DNA from: Umezawaea endophytica
Lineage (GTDB): Bacteria > Actinomycetota > Actinomycetes > Mycobacteriales > Pseudonocardiaceae
Direction of reading: 5' to 3'
NCBI RefSeq assembly: GCF_025061645.1
Contig: NZ_JANYMP010000017.1
Location: forward strand, 161,003 to 225,002
Length of the DNA stretch: 64,000 nt
Shown: one piece after another, positions 8,807 through 17,336 of the stretch
Numbering within the stretch: the stretch's first letter is position 1
Layout: the number at the start of each line of letters is the position of its first letter
Notes under the pieces: generated by a model
What the model saw: the letters and a program-made list of their open reading frames with translations, nothing else
Told to the model about the DNA's origin: nothing
Databases searched by the model: none
Position numbers and translations under genes: made by a program

Positions 8807-9198
8807 GCGAGCCGGACGAACTCCGCGGCCTCGTGGACGACGTCACCGGGCCGTTCGTGCTGCTCGACGACGACCCGCACCGGGTCGCCGCGGCGGGACA
8901 GGGCCCGGCGGACGGCGACCGAGCCGATGCCGGGCGGGGTGCGCAGGTACACGCGGTGGGCGCCGACGGCGTGCGCCACCGTCAGCAGGCCGTCGACGAC
9001 GAGGTCGGGCGTCGCGGTGAGCACGGCGATCTGCACGGTGCTCACCGCGACGCACACGACCACCGGTCGGTCGACGGTCACGCTCGCGGCCAGTGAACGC
9101 CACAGCGGCGTCCTGGCCTCCAGGAGCACGGCTATCAGCCTGCCGAGTTCGGGCGCCGCGGCGGAGGCGCTCCGGTCAAGAGGTCGGCGGTTGACCAC
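8791..9198 (-). CDS. small protein resembling part of a NuoF-like SLBB/Rossmann region
   Basis: A small frame of about 135 residues with strongly GC-biased third positions, directly downstream of the DUF5666 gene and overlapping its end. The stretch PVVVCVAVSTVQ then PDLVVDGLLTVAHAVGAHRVYL resembles the segment of NuoF/Nqo1-like proteins around VVVNAxEGEP...APHLVLDGxxLAAxAVGA. The FMN- and acid-binding residues of that segment are not kept and no iron-sulphur motif follows, so it is either a divergent stand-alone domain or a remnant. I chose the GTG at 9198; a GTG at 9213 is also possible. It overlaps the end of the convergent MmyB gene by 16 bp. Confidence 0.5.
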   Translation of the reverse strand: MVNRRPLDRSASAAAPELGRLIAVLLEARTPLWRSLAASVTVDRPVVVCVAVSTVQIAVLTATPDLVVDGLLTVAHAVGAHRVYLRTPPGIGSVAVRRALSRRGDPVRVVVEQHERPGDVVHEAAEFVRLAQLVN

Positions 9199-9829
9199 TG
9201 CCCTGGTCCTCACGGCGTGGCGGCACGCCCTGCGGCTGCCCGTCGAGCTGCTGGCCGTTGCGGACGAGCACGCGCTCGACGATCGACTTGGCGGTGGTCT
9301 TGCCGTCGGTGGTCTCGCCGATGACGGTGACCGTGTCGCCGTTCGCGATGCTGCTGAGGTCGCCCTTGGTCTGCTGGTTCGGGCCTCCCCCGCCGCCGAC
9401 CACGGTGTTGCTGTCGATCGTGTAGGTCTTCGTGTAGCCGTCGGTGCTCTTGACCCCGATGGACGTGCTGGACACCTCGGTCACGGTGCCCACCTGGAAC
9501 TCGCCGTGCAGGGCCGTGCCGAAGCCGGGGCCACCGCTCAGGCCGCCCATGCCGGGTCCGCCCATGCGGCCGTAGCCGCCGGGTCCGCCTCGGCCGCCGG
9601 GGCCCATCTCGGTCGCGCCGACGGCGCCGTTGGCCGCGTAGATGGCCGTGCCGCCCGCGGCGGCGATGCCCACGGCGATGGCGACGGCGGCGATGGTCTT
9701 GCGGCCGGACCACGAGACCTTGGAGCCCTGCGGTTGCTCGGCGCCCCAGGCGGGTTCCTGGGGCGGCACGGCCTGCGGTGGCACGGCCGAACCCGGCTGC
9801 TCCGCCGGCGCGTTCTGGTCGGTGCTCAT
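9176..9829 (-). CDS. membrane-anchored DUF5666-domain protein, glycine-rich
   Basis: 217 residues. A Pro/Gln-rich cytoplasmic tail (1-40) precedes one transmembrane helix (about 44-68), a Gly/Met/Arg-rich linker (GGRGGPGGYGRMGGPGMGG at about 78-96), and a DUF5666-like beta domain (HGEFQVGTVTEVSSTSIGVKS to VTVIGETTDGKTTAKSIVER). DUF5666 proteins are extracytoplasmic and of unknown function. The gene is divergent from the two-component system at 10011 and is plausibly its target. ATG start with an AGGA-type ribosome site. Confidence 0.8.
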   Translation of the reverse strand: MSTDQNAPAEQPGSAVPPQAVPPQEPAWGAEQPQGSKVSWSGRKTIAAVAIAVGIAAAGGTAIYAANGAVGATEMGPGGRGGPGGYGRMGGPGMGGLSGGPGFGTALHGEFQVGTVTEVSSTSIGVKSTDGYTKTYTIDSNTVVGGGGGPNQQTKGDLSSIANGDTVTVIGETTDGKTTAKSIVERVLVRNGQQLDGQPQGVPPRREDQGSGQPPTS

Positions 9830-10010
9830 CGTCTTTCCTCCTGCGGTCCTCCACCGGGCGTTCGCCCGCTGTGGAGACCACGGTCACTCCTCAGCCTGTG
9901 CGTGCGCTGTGCGTCGGATGGGCGACCGCTGTGGGCCTGCCGCTCCCGGTCACAGGTGGTACACAGGATTCGCACAGCAGCGGCCCAAGGCGGCGACCCA
10001 CGATGAGGAC

Positions 10011-10751
10011 ATGCGCGCAGTGACGACCAGCAAGAAGCACGCCGAACTCCGCCGTCCGGACGGTCAGGCGGTGCGGGTGCTCGTGGTGGACGACGAGTCC
10101 ACCTTGGCCGAGTTGATGTCGATGGCGCTGCGGATGGAGACGTGGGAGGTCCGCACCGCGCTGGACGGCGCCTCGGCCGTGCGCACCGCGCGGGAGTTCC
10201 GGCCGGACGCCGTCGTGCTGGACGTCATGCTGCCCGACTTCGACGGGCTGGAGGTGCTGCGGCGGCTGCGCGCCGAGCAGCCGAACCTGCCGGTGCTGTT
10301 CCTGACCGCGAAGGACGCCGTGGAGGACCGCATCGCCGGGCTCACGGCGGGCGGCGACGACTACGTGACGAAGCCGTTCAGCCTGGAGGAGGTCGTGCTG
10401 CGGCTGCGCGCGCTGATGCGCCGCACGGGCGTGACCGAGGCGACGGCGGGCGCGGAGCTGGTGGTCGGCGACCTGCGGTTGGACGAGGACACGCGCGAGG
10501 TGCACCGCGGCGGCCGGTCCGTCGAGCTGACGGCGACCGAGTTCGAGCTGCTGCGGTACCTGATGCGCAACCCGAAGCGGGTGCTGAGCAAGGCCCAGAT
10601 CCTGGACCGGGTGTGGAGCTACGACTTCGGTGGTCAGGCGAACATCGTCGAGCTGTACATCTCCTACCTGCGCAAGAAGATCGACGTCGGCCACGAGCCG
10701 ATGATCCACACGATGCGGGGCGCGGGCTATGTCCTCAAGCCGGCACCCTAG
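10011..10751 (+). CDS. OmpR-family response regulator
   Basis: 246 residues. The receiver domain has the acidic pair in VDDES, phospho-acceptor D71 (VVLDVMLPDFDG), the Thr of LFLTAKD and the conserved Lys of YVTKPF. The C-terminal winged helix (about 150-243) has ELTATEFELLRYLMRNP and the VWSYDFGG/ISYLRKKID wing. It is translationally coupled to the kinase gene, whose start lies 23 bp inside it. The likely targets are the glycosyltransferase genes downstream and the divergent DUF5666 gene. A roughly 20-residue N-terminal extension before the receiver is a mild oddity. Confidence 0.94.
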   Translation: MRAVTTSKKHAELRRPDGQAVRVLVVDDESTLAELMSMALRMETWEVRTALDGASAVRTAREFRPDAVVLDVMLPDFDGLEVLRRLRAEQPNLPVLFLTAKDAVEDRIAGLTAGGDDYVTKPFSLEEVVLRLRALMRRTGVTEATAGAELVVGDLRLDEDTREVHRGGRSVELTATEFELLRYLMRNPKRVLSKAQILDRVWSYDFGGQANIVELYISYLRKKIDVGHEPMIHTMRGAGYVLKPAP

Positions 10752-12210
10752 GTCCTGGTCGCTGCGGACGCGGATCATCGCGGAGCAGATGGCGCTGCTG
10801 ACGGCGGTCTGCCTGATCATCGGCGTGGTGACGATGGTGGCGCTGCGGGACTTCCAGATCGGGAAGCTGGACGAGCAGTTGAAGTTCGCCTCGGACCGGG
10901 CGTCGGAGTTCCGCGGGGACCAGTCACCGCCCGGCGGGCTCCCGAGGTTCCCCAGCACGGTGATCAAGGACCGCAACCCGCTGCTGGGGCCCGGTCAGGC
11001 ACCGGGGACGCTCACGGCGCTGATCCACGACAAGACGATCACCCAGGCGTTGAGGTTGACCCCCGACCGGGGTGACCAGGAGGTCCTGCCCGACGCGGCG
11101 CGCCCGCAGCTCATCGCCCTCGAACCCGGCGCCGCTCCGCAGTCGGTGACCTTGGAGGGGCTCGGCGAGTACCGGTTGGTCGTCACCACGACGCCGTCGC
11201 GGGACCTGCTGGTGACGGGGTTGCCGCTGGCGTCGGTGAACGCGACGGTACTGCAACTGGGGTTCGTGCTGGGCGGGGTGGCGCTGGCGGGGCTGCTCAT
11301 CGCCGGGCTGGCCGGGGCTTTCATCGTGCGGCGGACGTTGACGCCGTTGCAGCGGGTGGCGGGGATCGCCACCAGGGTGTCTGAGCTGCCGCTGCACGAG
11401 GGTGAGGTGGCGCTCGCCGTTCGGGTGCCCGAGCAGGACGCCAACCCGCGGACCGAGGTGGGGCAGGTCGGCCTCGCGCTGAACCGGATGCTGGGGCACA
11501 TCGGGGCCGCGTTGACGGCTCGGCACGCCACCGAGACCAGGGTTCGGCAGTTCGTGGCGGACGCCTCGCACGAGTTGCGGACGCCGTTGGCCGCGATCCG
11601 GGGGTACGCGGAGCTGACCAGGCGCAGCAAGGCCGAGGTGCCCGCGGAGATCGCGCACGCGATGAGCCGGGTGGAGTCCGAGGCCGATCGGATGACGGTG
11701 CTGGTGCAGGACCTCCTGCTGCTGGCCCGACTGGACGCCGGTCGACCGCTGGACGACGCCGAGGTGGACCTGACCCGGTTGGTGCTCGACGCCGTCGGTG
11801 ACGCCCGGATCGCCGGGAACGGGCACAACTGGCAGTTGGAGCTGCCCGCCGAGCCCGTGACGGTCCGGGGTGACGGTGACCGGCTGCACCAGGTGCTGGC
11901 GAACCTGCTGTCCAACGCCCGCACGCACACGCCGCCGGGGACGACCGTGACCACCGGGCTGTCGGCGTCGCCCGGTCGCGGGGTGGAGCTGACCGTGACC
12001 GATGACGGGCCCGGCATCCCCGCGACGCTGCTGCCGGACGTCTTCGAGCGGTTCGCCCGCGGCGACGGGTCGCGCTCGCGGGCGGCCGGGAGCACCGGTC
12101 TGGGGTTGTCGATCGTGTCGGCCGTGGTCGAGGCGCACGGCGGGACCGTCGGGGTGGCCAGCGAGCCGGGGAAGACCCGGTTCACGGTTCGGCTGCCCGC
12201 GCGCCGGTAG
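10729..12210 (+). CDS. sensor histidine kinase
   Basis: 493 residues. TM1 is at about 17-37 and TM2 at about 175-205 (LGGVALAGLLIAGLAGAFIV), enclosing an extracytoplasmic sensor. HAMP follows (TLTPLQRVAGIATRVSEL), then HisKA with phospho-acceptor H281 in ASHELRTPLAAIRGY, then HATPase_c with N-box LLSNARTHTPPG, DDGPGIP and GLGLSIV. The closest family style is the actinobacterial TcrY/CutS-like kinases. The start overlaps the regulator gene; the ATG at 10729 is the earliest plausible start. The signal is unknown. Confidence 0.93.
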   Translation: MSSSRHPRSWSLRTRIIAEQMALLTAVCLIIGVVTMVALRDFQIGKLDEQLKFASDRASEFRGDQSPPGGLPRFPSTVIKDRNPLLGPGQAPGTLTALIHDKTITQALRLTPDRGDQEVLPDAARPQLIALEPGAAPQSVTLEGLGEYRLVVTTTPSRDLLVTGLPLASVNATVLQLGFVLGGVALAGLLIAGLAGAFIVRRTLTPLQRVAGIATRVSELPLHEGEVALAVRVPEQDANPRTEVGQVGLALNRMLGHIGAALTARHATETRVRQFVADASHELRTPLAAIRGYAELTRRSKAEVPAEIAHAMSRVESEADRMTVLVQDLLLLARLDAGRPLDDAEVDLTRLVLDAVGDARIAGNGHNWQLELPAEPVTVRGDGDRLHQVLANLLSNARTHTPPGTTVTTGLSASPGRGVELTVTDDGPGIPATLLPDVFERFARGDGSRSRAAGSTGLGLSIVSAVVEAHGGTVGVASEPGKTRFTVRLPARR

Positions 12211-12285
12211 GGCCGCGCGGCCCACACAGGTGGCGCACAGGCAAGGCACAAGTCGTGCTTAGCCGGGAGCACGAACCTCGGTCGC

Positions 12286-14118
12286 ATGACGGTTGTCGAC
12301 ACGCACGCTCCAGCACCGGCCGCGACGCCCGCTCCTCCCCCGCCGGTGGCCGGGGACCCCCGCTGGGCTCGGCCCGCGCTGATCGGGTTGCTGGCCGCGA
12401 CCGCGGTGCTCTACCTGTGGCAGCTCGGGGATTCCGAGTGGGCCAACGCGTACTACTCGGCCGCCGCCCAGGCCGGGGCGCAGAGCTGGGAGGCCTGGTT
12501 CTTCGGGTCCACCGACTGGGCCAACTCGATCACGGTTGACAAGACGCCTGCCGCGCTGTGGTTCATGGGGCTGTCGGCGCGGGTCTTCGGGGTCAACGCC
12601 TGGAGCATCCTGGTGCCGCAGGCGCTGATGGGCGTCGCCAGTGTCGGGCTCCTCCACGCCGCGGTGAAGCGGACATCCGGGGCGGCGGCCGGGCTGATCG
12701 CGGGCGCGGTGCTGGCGTTGACGCCCGTCGCGGTGCTGATGTTCCGGTTCAACAACCCGGACGCGCTGCTGGTGCTGCTGCTGGTGGCGGGCGCGTACTG
12801 CACGGTGCGGGCGACCGAGAAGGCGAGCGCCAGGTGGTTGGCACTCGCGGGCGCAGCCGTCGGGTTCGCCTTCCTGGCGAAGATGTTGCAGGCGTTCCTG
12901 GTGCTGCCCGCGTTCGGTTCGGCGTACCTGGTGTTCGCCCGCGCGACGCTGGGGCAGCGGATCGCGCACCTGGCCGCGGCCCTCGGGGCGATGGTGGTCG
13001 CGGGCGGCTGGTGGATCGCGGTCGTCGAACTGGTGCCCGCGGCCTCCCGACCGTTCATCGGCGGGTCGCAGACGAACAGCGTGCTCGAACTGACGTTGGG
13101 CTACAACGGTTTCGGCAGGCTCACCGGTGACGAGGTCGGCAGCGTCGGCGGCGGCGCGGGCGGCGGGTGGGGTACCACCGGGTGGTCCCGGCTGTTCGGC
13201 GGTGAGATGGGCTCCCAGATCGCCTGGCTGCTGCCCGCCGCCGTCGTGCTGCTCGTCGCGGGCTGGTGGGCCGGTGACCGCGCCTCCCGTGCGGGGCTGC
13301 TGGTGTGGGGCGGGTGGCTGCTGGTCACCGCCGCCGTCTTCAGCTACATGAACGGGATCATCCACGGCTACTACACCGTGGCGTTGGCGCCCGCCATCGG
13401 CGCGGTCATCGGGATCGGCGCCGCGGCCCTGTGGCGCAAGCGGGACGATCCGATGGCGCTCGCCGGGTTGTCCGGCGCGGTGGCACTGGCCGCGTTGCAG
13501 TCCTACCTCCTGCTGACCTCGTGGTCCAGCACGTTCGCCGTCGTCGTGCTGGTGCTCGGGTTCCTCGGTGCCGCGGGCTTCTTCTTCAGCCCCAAGCTGT
13601 TCGTGCCGGTCGCCCTCGTCGCCGCGCTGCTCGGGCCCGGCGCCTACTCGGTCGCGACAGCGGCCACGCCGCACTCGGGGGCCATCCCCTCCGCCGGTCC
13701 GGCGGGCACGGGCGGGTTCCGCGGCGGCGGTGGTGGCGGGATGGGCGGGGGCATGGGCGGCCTGCTGAGCGCTCCCACGCCCGGCGCCGAGCTGGTCTCC
13801 CTGCTGCGGAGCGGGTCCCAGACCTGGGCCGCCGCCGCGGTGGGGTCGAACAACGCCGCCGGTTACCAGTTGGGCAGCGGCAGGCCGGTCATGGCCGTCG
13901 GCGGCTTCAACGGCACCGATCCGGCTCCCACGCTCGTCGAGTTCCAGCAGCTCGTGGCGGACGGGCGGATCCACTACTTCCTCGGTGGCGCCGGGATGTC
14001 CGGGTCGACCGGGAGCGACGCGGCGCAGGAGATCGCCGCCTGGGTGCAGGAGAACTTCACCGAGTCCACAGTGGACGGCGTCGCCGTCTACGACCTCACA
14101 GTCGGCGCACAGCGATGA
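12286..14118 (+). CDS. GT39-family integral membrane glycosyltransferase (YkcB/ArnT-like), copy 1
   Basis: 610 residues with about a dozen transmembrane helices. The first external loop starts at DSEWANAYYSAAAQAGAQSW, where GT39/ArnT-like enzymes keep acidic catalytic residues; ITVDKTP is also characteristic. A Gly/Met-rich stretch (GGGGGMGGGMGG) and a soluble C-terminal domain (ATPHSGAIPSAGPAG to YDLTVGAQR) follow. Family members move sugars from polyprenyl-phosphate carriers to envelope acceptors. It is paralogous to the gene at 15407. ATGA overlap with the next gene. Confidence 0.88.
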   Translation: MTVVDTHAPAPAATPAPPPPVAGDPRWARPALIGLLAATAVLYLWQLGDSEWANAYYSAAAQAGAQSWEAWFFGSTDWANSITVDKTPAALWFMGLSARVFGVNAWSILVPQALMGVASVGLLHAAVKRTSGAAAGLIAGAVLALTPVAVLMFRFNNPDALLVLLLVAGAYCTVRATEKASARWLALAGAAVGFAFLAKMLQAFLVLPAFGSAYLVFARATLGQRIAHLAAALGAMVVAGGWWIAVVELVPAASRPFIGGSQTNSVLELTLGYNGFGRLTGDEVGSVGGGAGGGWGTTGWSRLFGGEMGSQIAWLLPAAVVLLVAGWWAGDRASRAGLLVWGGWLLVTAAVFSYMNGIIHGYYTVALAPAIGAVIGIGAAALWRKRDDPMALAGLSGAVALAALQSYLLLTSWSSTFAVVVLVLGFLGAAGFFFSPKLFVPVALVAALLGPGAYSVATAATPHSGAIPSAGPAGTGGFRGGGGGGMGGGMGGLLSAPTPGAELVSLLRSGSQTWAAAAVGSNNAAGYQLGSGRPVMAVGGFNGTDPAPTLVEFQQLVADGRIHYFLGGAGMSGSTGSDAAQEIAAWVQENFTESTVDGVAVYDLTVGAQR

Positions 14119-15410
14119 CACACGAAGCACCCAGCCCCGCGCCCGAGGTTGGGCTCATGACACTCACGACGCTGCGGCCCGGTGCGACTCCCATCGCGAC
14201 GAACACCAAGACCCCCGTCCTGGACGTGGTGGTACCGGTGTTCAACGAGGAGGCGGACCTCGGTCCCTGCGTGCGCAGGCTGCACGCCGAACTGGTCCGG
14301 ACCTCGTCGTACCCCTTCCGGATCACCATCGCGAACAACGCCAGCACGGACGGGACCGCCGCGGTCGCCGAGGCGCTCGTGGACGAGCTGCCCGAGGTCG
14401 CCGTGGTGCACCTGGAGCAGAAGGGCCGCGGTCGGGCGCTGCACCAGGTCTGGCTCGCCTCCGACGCGCCGGTGCTGGCGTACATGGACGTCGACCTGTC
14501 GACCGACCTGGCCGCGCTGCCGCCGCTGATCGCGCCGCTCATCTCCGGGCACTCCGACATCGCGATCGGCAGCAGACTGGCCCGCGGCGCCCGTGTCGTG
14601 CGCGGCCCGAAGCGGGAGTTCATCTCGCGCTGCTACAATCTGCTGCTGCGCGGCACGCTGGCCACCCGGTTCTCCGACGCGCAGTGCGGGTTCAAGGCGA
14701 TCCGCGCCGACGTCGCCCAGCGGCTGCTGCCGCACGTCGTGGACACCGGCTGGTTCTTCGACACCGAACTGCTGGTGCTGGGCGAACGCGCGGGCCTGCG
14801 GATCCACGAGGTCCCGGTGGACTGGGTGGACGACCCGGACAGCCGGGTCGACATCGTGTCCACGGCGATGGCGGACCTCAAGGGCGTCGCCCGGCTCGGG
14901 CGGGCGCTCGCGACCGGCAAGCTGCCGATCACCGAACTCCGCCAGCAGCTCGGCCGGGAACCGCTGGAGAGCCGAACCCCCGGCGTGCCAACGGGTCTGC
15001 TGCGCCAGCTCGTCCGGTTCGCGGCGATCGGCGTGACCAGCACGCTCGCCTACCTGCTGCTGTTCCTGATGCTGCGCGGCGGCCTCGGCGCCCAGGGCGC
15101 GAACCTGGTCGCGCTGCTGCTCACCGCCGTCGCGAACACCGCCGCGAACCGCCGCTTCACCTTCGGCGTGCGCGGTCGGCACGGCGCGGGCAGGCACCAG
15201 TTCGAGGGGCTGATCGTGTTCGGCCTCGGGCTGGCGCTGACCAGCGGGTCGCTCGCGCTGCTGCACAGCTCCACCGATCCCGGCCAGGTCGCCGAGGTCG
15301 CCGCCGTCGTCGGCGCCAACCTGATCGCCACCGTGTTGCGCTTCCTGCTGCTGCGCAACTGGGTGTTCCGCTCCCGTCCCACCCCCACTCCTCTGGAGAG
15401 CAACTCATGA
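14115..15410 (+). CDS. GT2-GtrA bifunctional glycosyltransferase
   Basis: 431 residues. The N-terminal GT2 domain (about 35-290) has VVPVFNEE, NNASTDGT, the DxD-type YMDVDLSTD and the DAQCGFKA motif of dolichyl/polyprenyl-phosphate sugar synthases. The C-terminal GtrA-like domain (about 310-425) has four membrane helices (LVRFAAIGVTSTLAYLLLF; VALLLTAVANTAANRRFTF). The fused enzyme probably makes and flips polyprenyl-phosphate sugar for the two GT39 enzymes on either side. Both ends overlap neighbours by ATGA, so the trio is one transcript. An ATG at 14159 is an alternative start. Confidence 0.9.
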   Translation: MTHEAPSPAPEVGLMTLTTLRPGATPIATNTKTPVLDVVVPVFNEEADLGPCVRRLHAELVRTSSYPFRITIANNASTDGTAAVAEALVDELPEVAVVHLEQKGRGRALHQVWLASDAPVLAYMDVDLSTDLAALPPLIAPLISGHSDIAIGSRLARGARVVRGPKREFISRCYNLLLRGTLATRFSDAQCGFKAIRADVAQRLLPHVVDTGWFFDTELLVLGERAGLRIHEVPVDWVDDPDSRVDIVSTAMADLKGVARLGRALATGKLPITELRQQLGREPLESRTPGVPTGLLRQLVRFAAIGVTSTLAYLLLFLMLRGGLGAQGANLVALLLTAVANTAANRRFTFGVRGRHGAGRHQFEGLIVFGLGLALTSGSLALLHSSTDPGQVAEVAAVVGANLIATVLRFLLLRNWVFRSRPTPTPLESNS

Positions 15411-17242
15411 CCACGACGTTGGCGCCGAGCGCGACTACCGTCGCCCCTGCCGTTCCGGAACCCCGGCGCGATCCCCGGTGGGTCCGGCCCGCGTTCCTCG
15501 CGCTCCTCGCGGCTTCAGCGGTGCTGTTCCTGTGGAACCTGTCGGCGTCGGGCTTCGGCAACGGCTTCTACGCCGCCGCGACCCAGTCCGCCACGCAGAG
15601 CTGGAAGGCGTGGCTGTTCGGGTCGCTCGACTCCGGCAACGTGCTGACGGTGGACAAGCCGCCCGCGTTCCTGTGGGTCAGCGGGCTGTTCGCCCGGATC
15701 TTCGGGTTCTCTAGCTGGACGGTGCTGGCGCCGCAGGCGCTGGAGGGCGTCGCGGCCGTGGGGTTGCTGTACGCCACGGTGAAGCGCACGTCGGGGCCGG
15801 TGGCCGGGCTGTTCGCCGGTGCGGCGCTGGCGTTGACGCCGGTCGCCACGCTGATGTTCCGGTTCAACCTGCCGGACGCGCTGCTGGTGCTGCTGATGGT
15901 CGCCGCCGCGTACTGCACGGTCCGCTCGCTGGAGAAGGCGAGTCCTCGGTGGATCGCGCTCGCGGGTGTGGCGATCGGGTTCGCGTTCCTGACGAAGATG
16001 GGTCAGGCGCTGCTCGTGCTGCCCGCGCTGGGGCTCGTGTACCTCATCGCGGCTCCGACGGGGATCGGCAAGCGGCTGCTGCACCTGCTGGGCGCGGCCG
16101 TCGCGATGGTCGTGTCCGCGGGCTGGTTCATCGTGCTGGTCGAGCTGTGGCCCGCCGACTCGCGGCCGTACATCGGTGGTTCCACCAACGACAGCCTGTG
16201 GGAGTTGGCGGTCGGCTACAACGGTCTCGGTCGGCTGTTCGGCCAGGGCGGCGGTGGGGGCGGTGTCATGACCGGTGGCGGCGGGAACACCGGGTTCGGC
16301 GGCGCGTCGGGGATCGGCCGGATGTTCGGTGCGAGCTTCGGCAACGAGGTGTCATGGCTGCTGCCCGCCGCGCTGATCGGCCTGGTCGCCGGGTTGTGGT
16401 TCACCCGCCGCGCGCCGCGCACCAGCCGGACGCGGGCCGCGCTGGTCCTGTGGGGCGGCTGGATGGTCGTCACGGCGCTGGTGTTCAGCTTCATGAGCGG
16501 CATCATCCACCCGTACTACGCCGTCGCGCTGGCGCCGGGGATCGTCGGCACGGTCGCGATCTCCGGCCGTGAGCTGTGGCGCGGCCGGGCCCACGCGCCC
16601 GCGCGGATCGCGTTGGCGGCGATGGTCGCGGCGACCGGGTTCTGGAGCTTCGCGCTGCTGAACCGGGTGCCGGAGTGGCTGCCGTTCGTGCGGTGGACCA
16701 TCGCGGTGGTGACGGTCGTCGTGGCCACGGTGATCGTCCTGGGTGTCACGCAGGCCAAGAAGGTCGTGCTGACCGGGGTGCTGGTGGCCGGTCTGCTCGG
16801 CACCGTCTCGTACTCGGTCGCCACGGCGGCGTCCTCGCACAACGGGTCAATCCCGGTGTCGGGCCCGGCGGGCTACGTCTCCGGCGGCATGGGCGGGGGC
16901 ATGGGCGGTCCAGGCGAGGAGTCGACCGGGAGCGCGTTGACCGAGCTGCTGAAGAGCACGGACACGCTGTGGGCCGCGGCGACCGTCAGCTCGCAGAGCG
17001 CCGCGAGCCTGGAACTGGCCACCGGCAAGGCCGTGATCGGCATCGGCGGCTGGAGCGGATCCGACCCGGCGCCGACGCTCGCCGAGTTCCAGCAGTACGT
17101 CGCCGACGGGAAGATCGGGTACTACGTGCCCGGCGGCCGCATGGGTGGCGGCGGCGGGAGCGGTGAGATCGCCACTTGGGTGGAGGCCAACTTCACCGCG
17201 GTGGAGGTCGACGGGACGACCGTCTACGACCTGAGCGAGTAG
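15407..17242 (+). CDS. GT39-family integral membrane glycosyltransferase (YkcB/ArnT-like), copy 2
   Basis: 611 residues, co-linear with the gene at 12286 over its whole length (RWVRPAFLALLAASAVLFLW, GNGFYAAATQSATQSWKAW, LTVDKPPA). It has the same multi-helix membrane body, Gly/Met-rich linker (GGMGGGMGG) and C-terminal soluble domain ending VDGTTVYDLSE. The duplication with divergence suggests different acceptors or donor sugars for one polyprenyl-linked pathway. It is the last gene of the two-component/glycosyltransferase unit and is followed by a strong hairpin at 17253. Confidence 0.88.
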   Translation: MTTTLAPSATTVAPAVPEPRRDPRWVRPAFLALLAASAVLFLWNLSASGFGNGFYAAATQSATQSWKAWLFGSLDSGNVLTVDKPPAFLWVSGLFARIFGFSSWTVLAPQALEGVAAVGLLYATVKRTSGPVAGLFAGAALALTPVATLMFRFNLPDALLVLLMVAAAYCTVRSLEKASPRWIALAGVAIGFAFLTKMGQALLVLPALGLVYLIAAPTGIGKRLLHLLGAAVAMVVSAGWFIVLVELWPADSRPYIGGSTNDSLWELAVGYNGLGRLFGQGGGGGGVMTGGGGNTGFGGASGIGRMFGASFGNEVSWLLPAALIGLVAGLWFTRRAPRTSRTRAALVLWGGWMVVTALVFSFMSGIIHPYYAVALAPGIVGTVAISGRELWRGRAHAPARIALAAMVAATGFWSFALLNRVPEWLPFVRWTIAVVTVVVATVIVLGVTQAKKVVLTGVLVAGLLGTVSYSVATAASSHNGSIPVSGPAGYVSGGMGGGMGGPGEESTGSALTELLKSTDTLWAAATVSSQSAASLELATGKAVIGIGGWSGSDPAPTLAEFQQYVADGKIGYYVPGGRMGGGGGSGEIATWVEANFTAVEVDGTTVYDLSE

Positions 17243-17252
17243 CTCACCGGAG

Positions 17253-17288
17253 GAACGCGCGCGCGGCCACCGGGCCACGCGCGCGTTC
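17253..17288. terminator. bidirectional hairpin terminator between the GT39 operon and lacI-side DNA
   Basis: Perfect 11-bp stem GAACGCGCGCG/CGCGCGCGTTC with a 14-nt loop containing a second GGCC pair. It lies 10 bp after the GT39 stop. The equivalent site beside the intact lacI gene (18834-18847) keeps only the collapsed 14-bp palindrome without the loop. Confidence 0.7.
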
Positions 17289-17326
17289 TCACGTCCGGGG
17301 TCGGGTGGTGGAGGCGCGTTCGACCA
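17277..17326. repeat. 50-bp direct repeat, left copy (lacI 3'-end remnant)
   Basis: Identical over 50 bp to 18835-18884. Read leftward it encodes the last 11 residues of the neighbouring LacI protein (VERASTTRPRT) and its TGA stop, preceded by unrelated DNA. It is therefore a separated lacI 3' end, with the original-looking terminator hairpin still attached. Confidence 0.9.
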
Positions 17327-17336
17327 CCCGACCGTG

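Noticed and set aside
10924..12302. Two minus-strand frames of about 440 residues opposite the histidine kinase
   Set aside because: Antisense shadows of a clear kinase with all motifs; composition is His/Arg/Pro/Ser-rich without family features.
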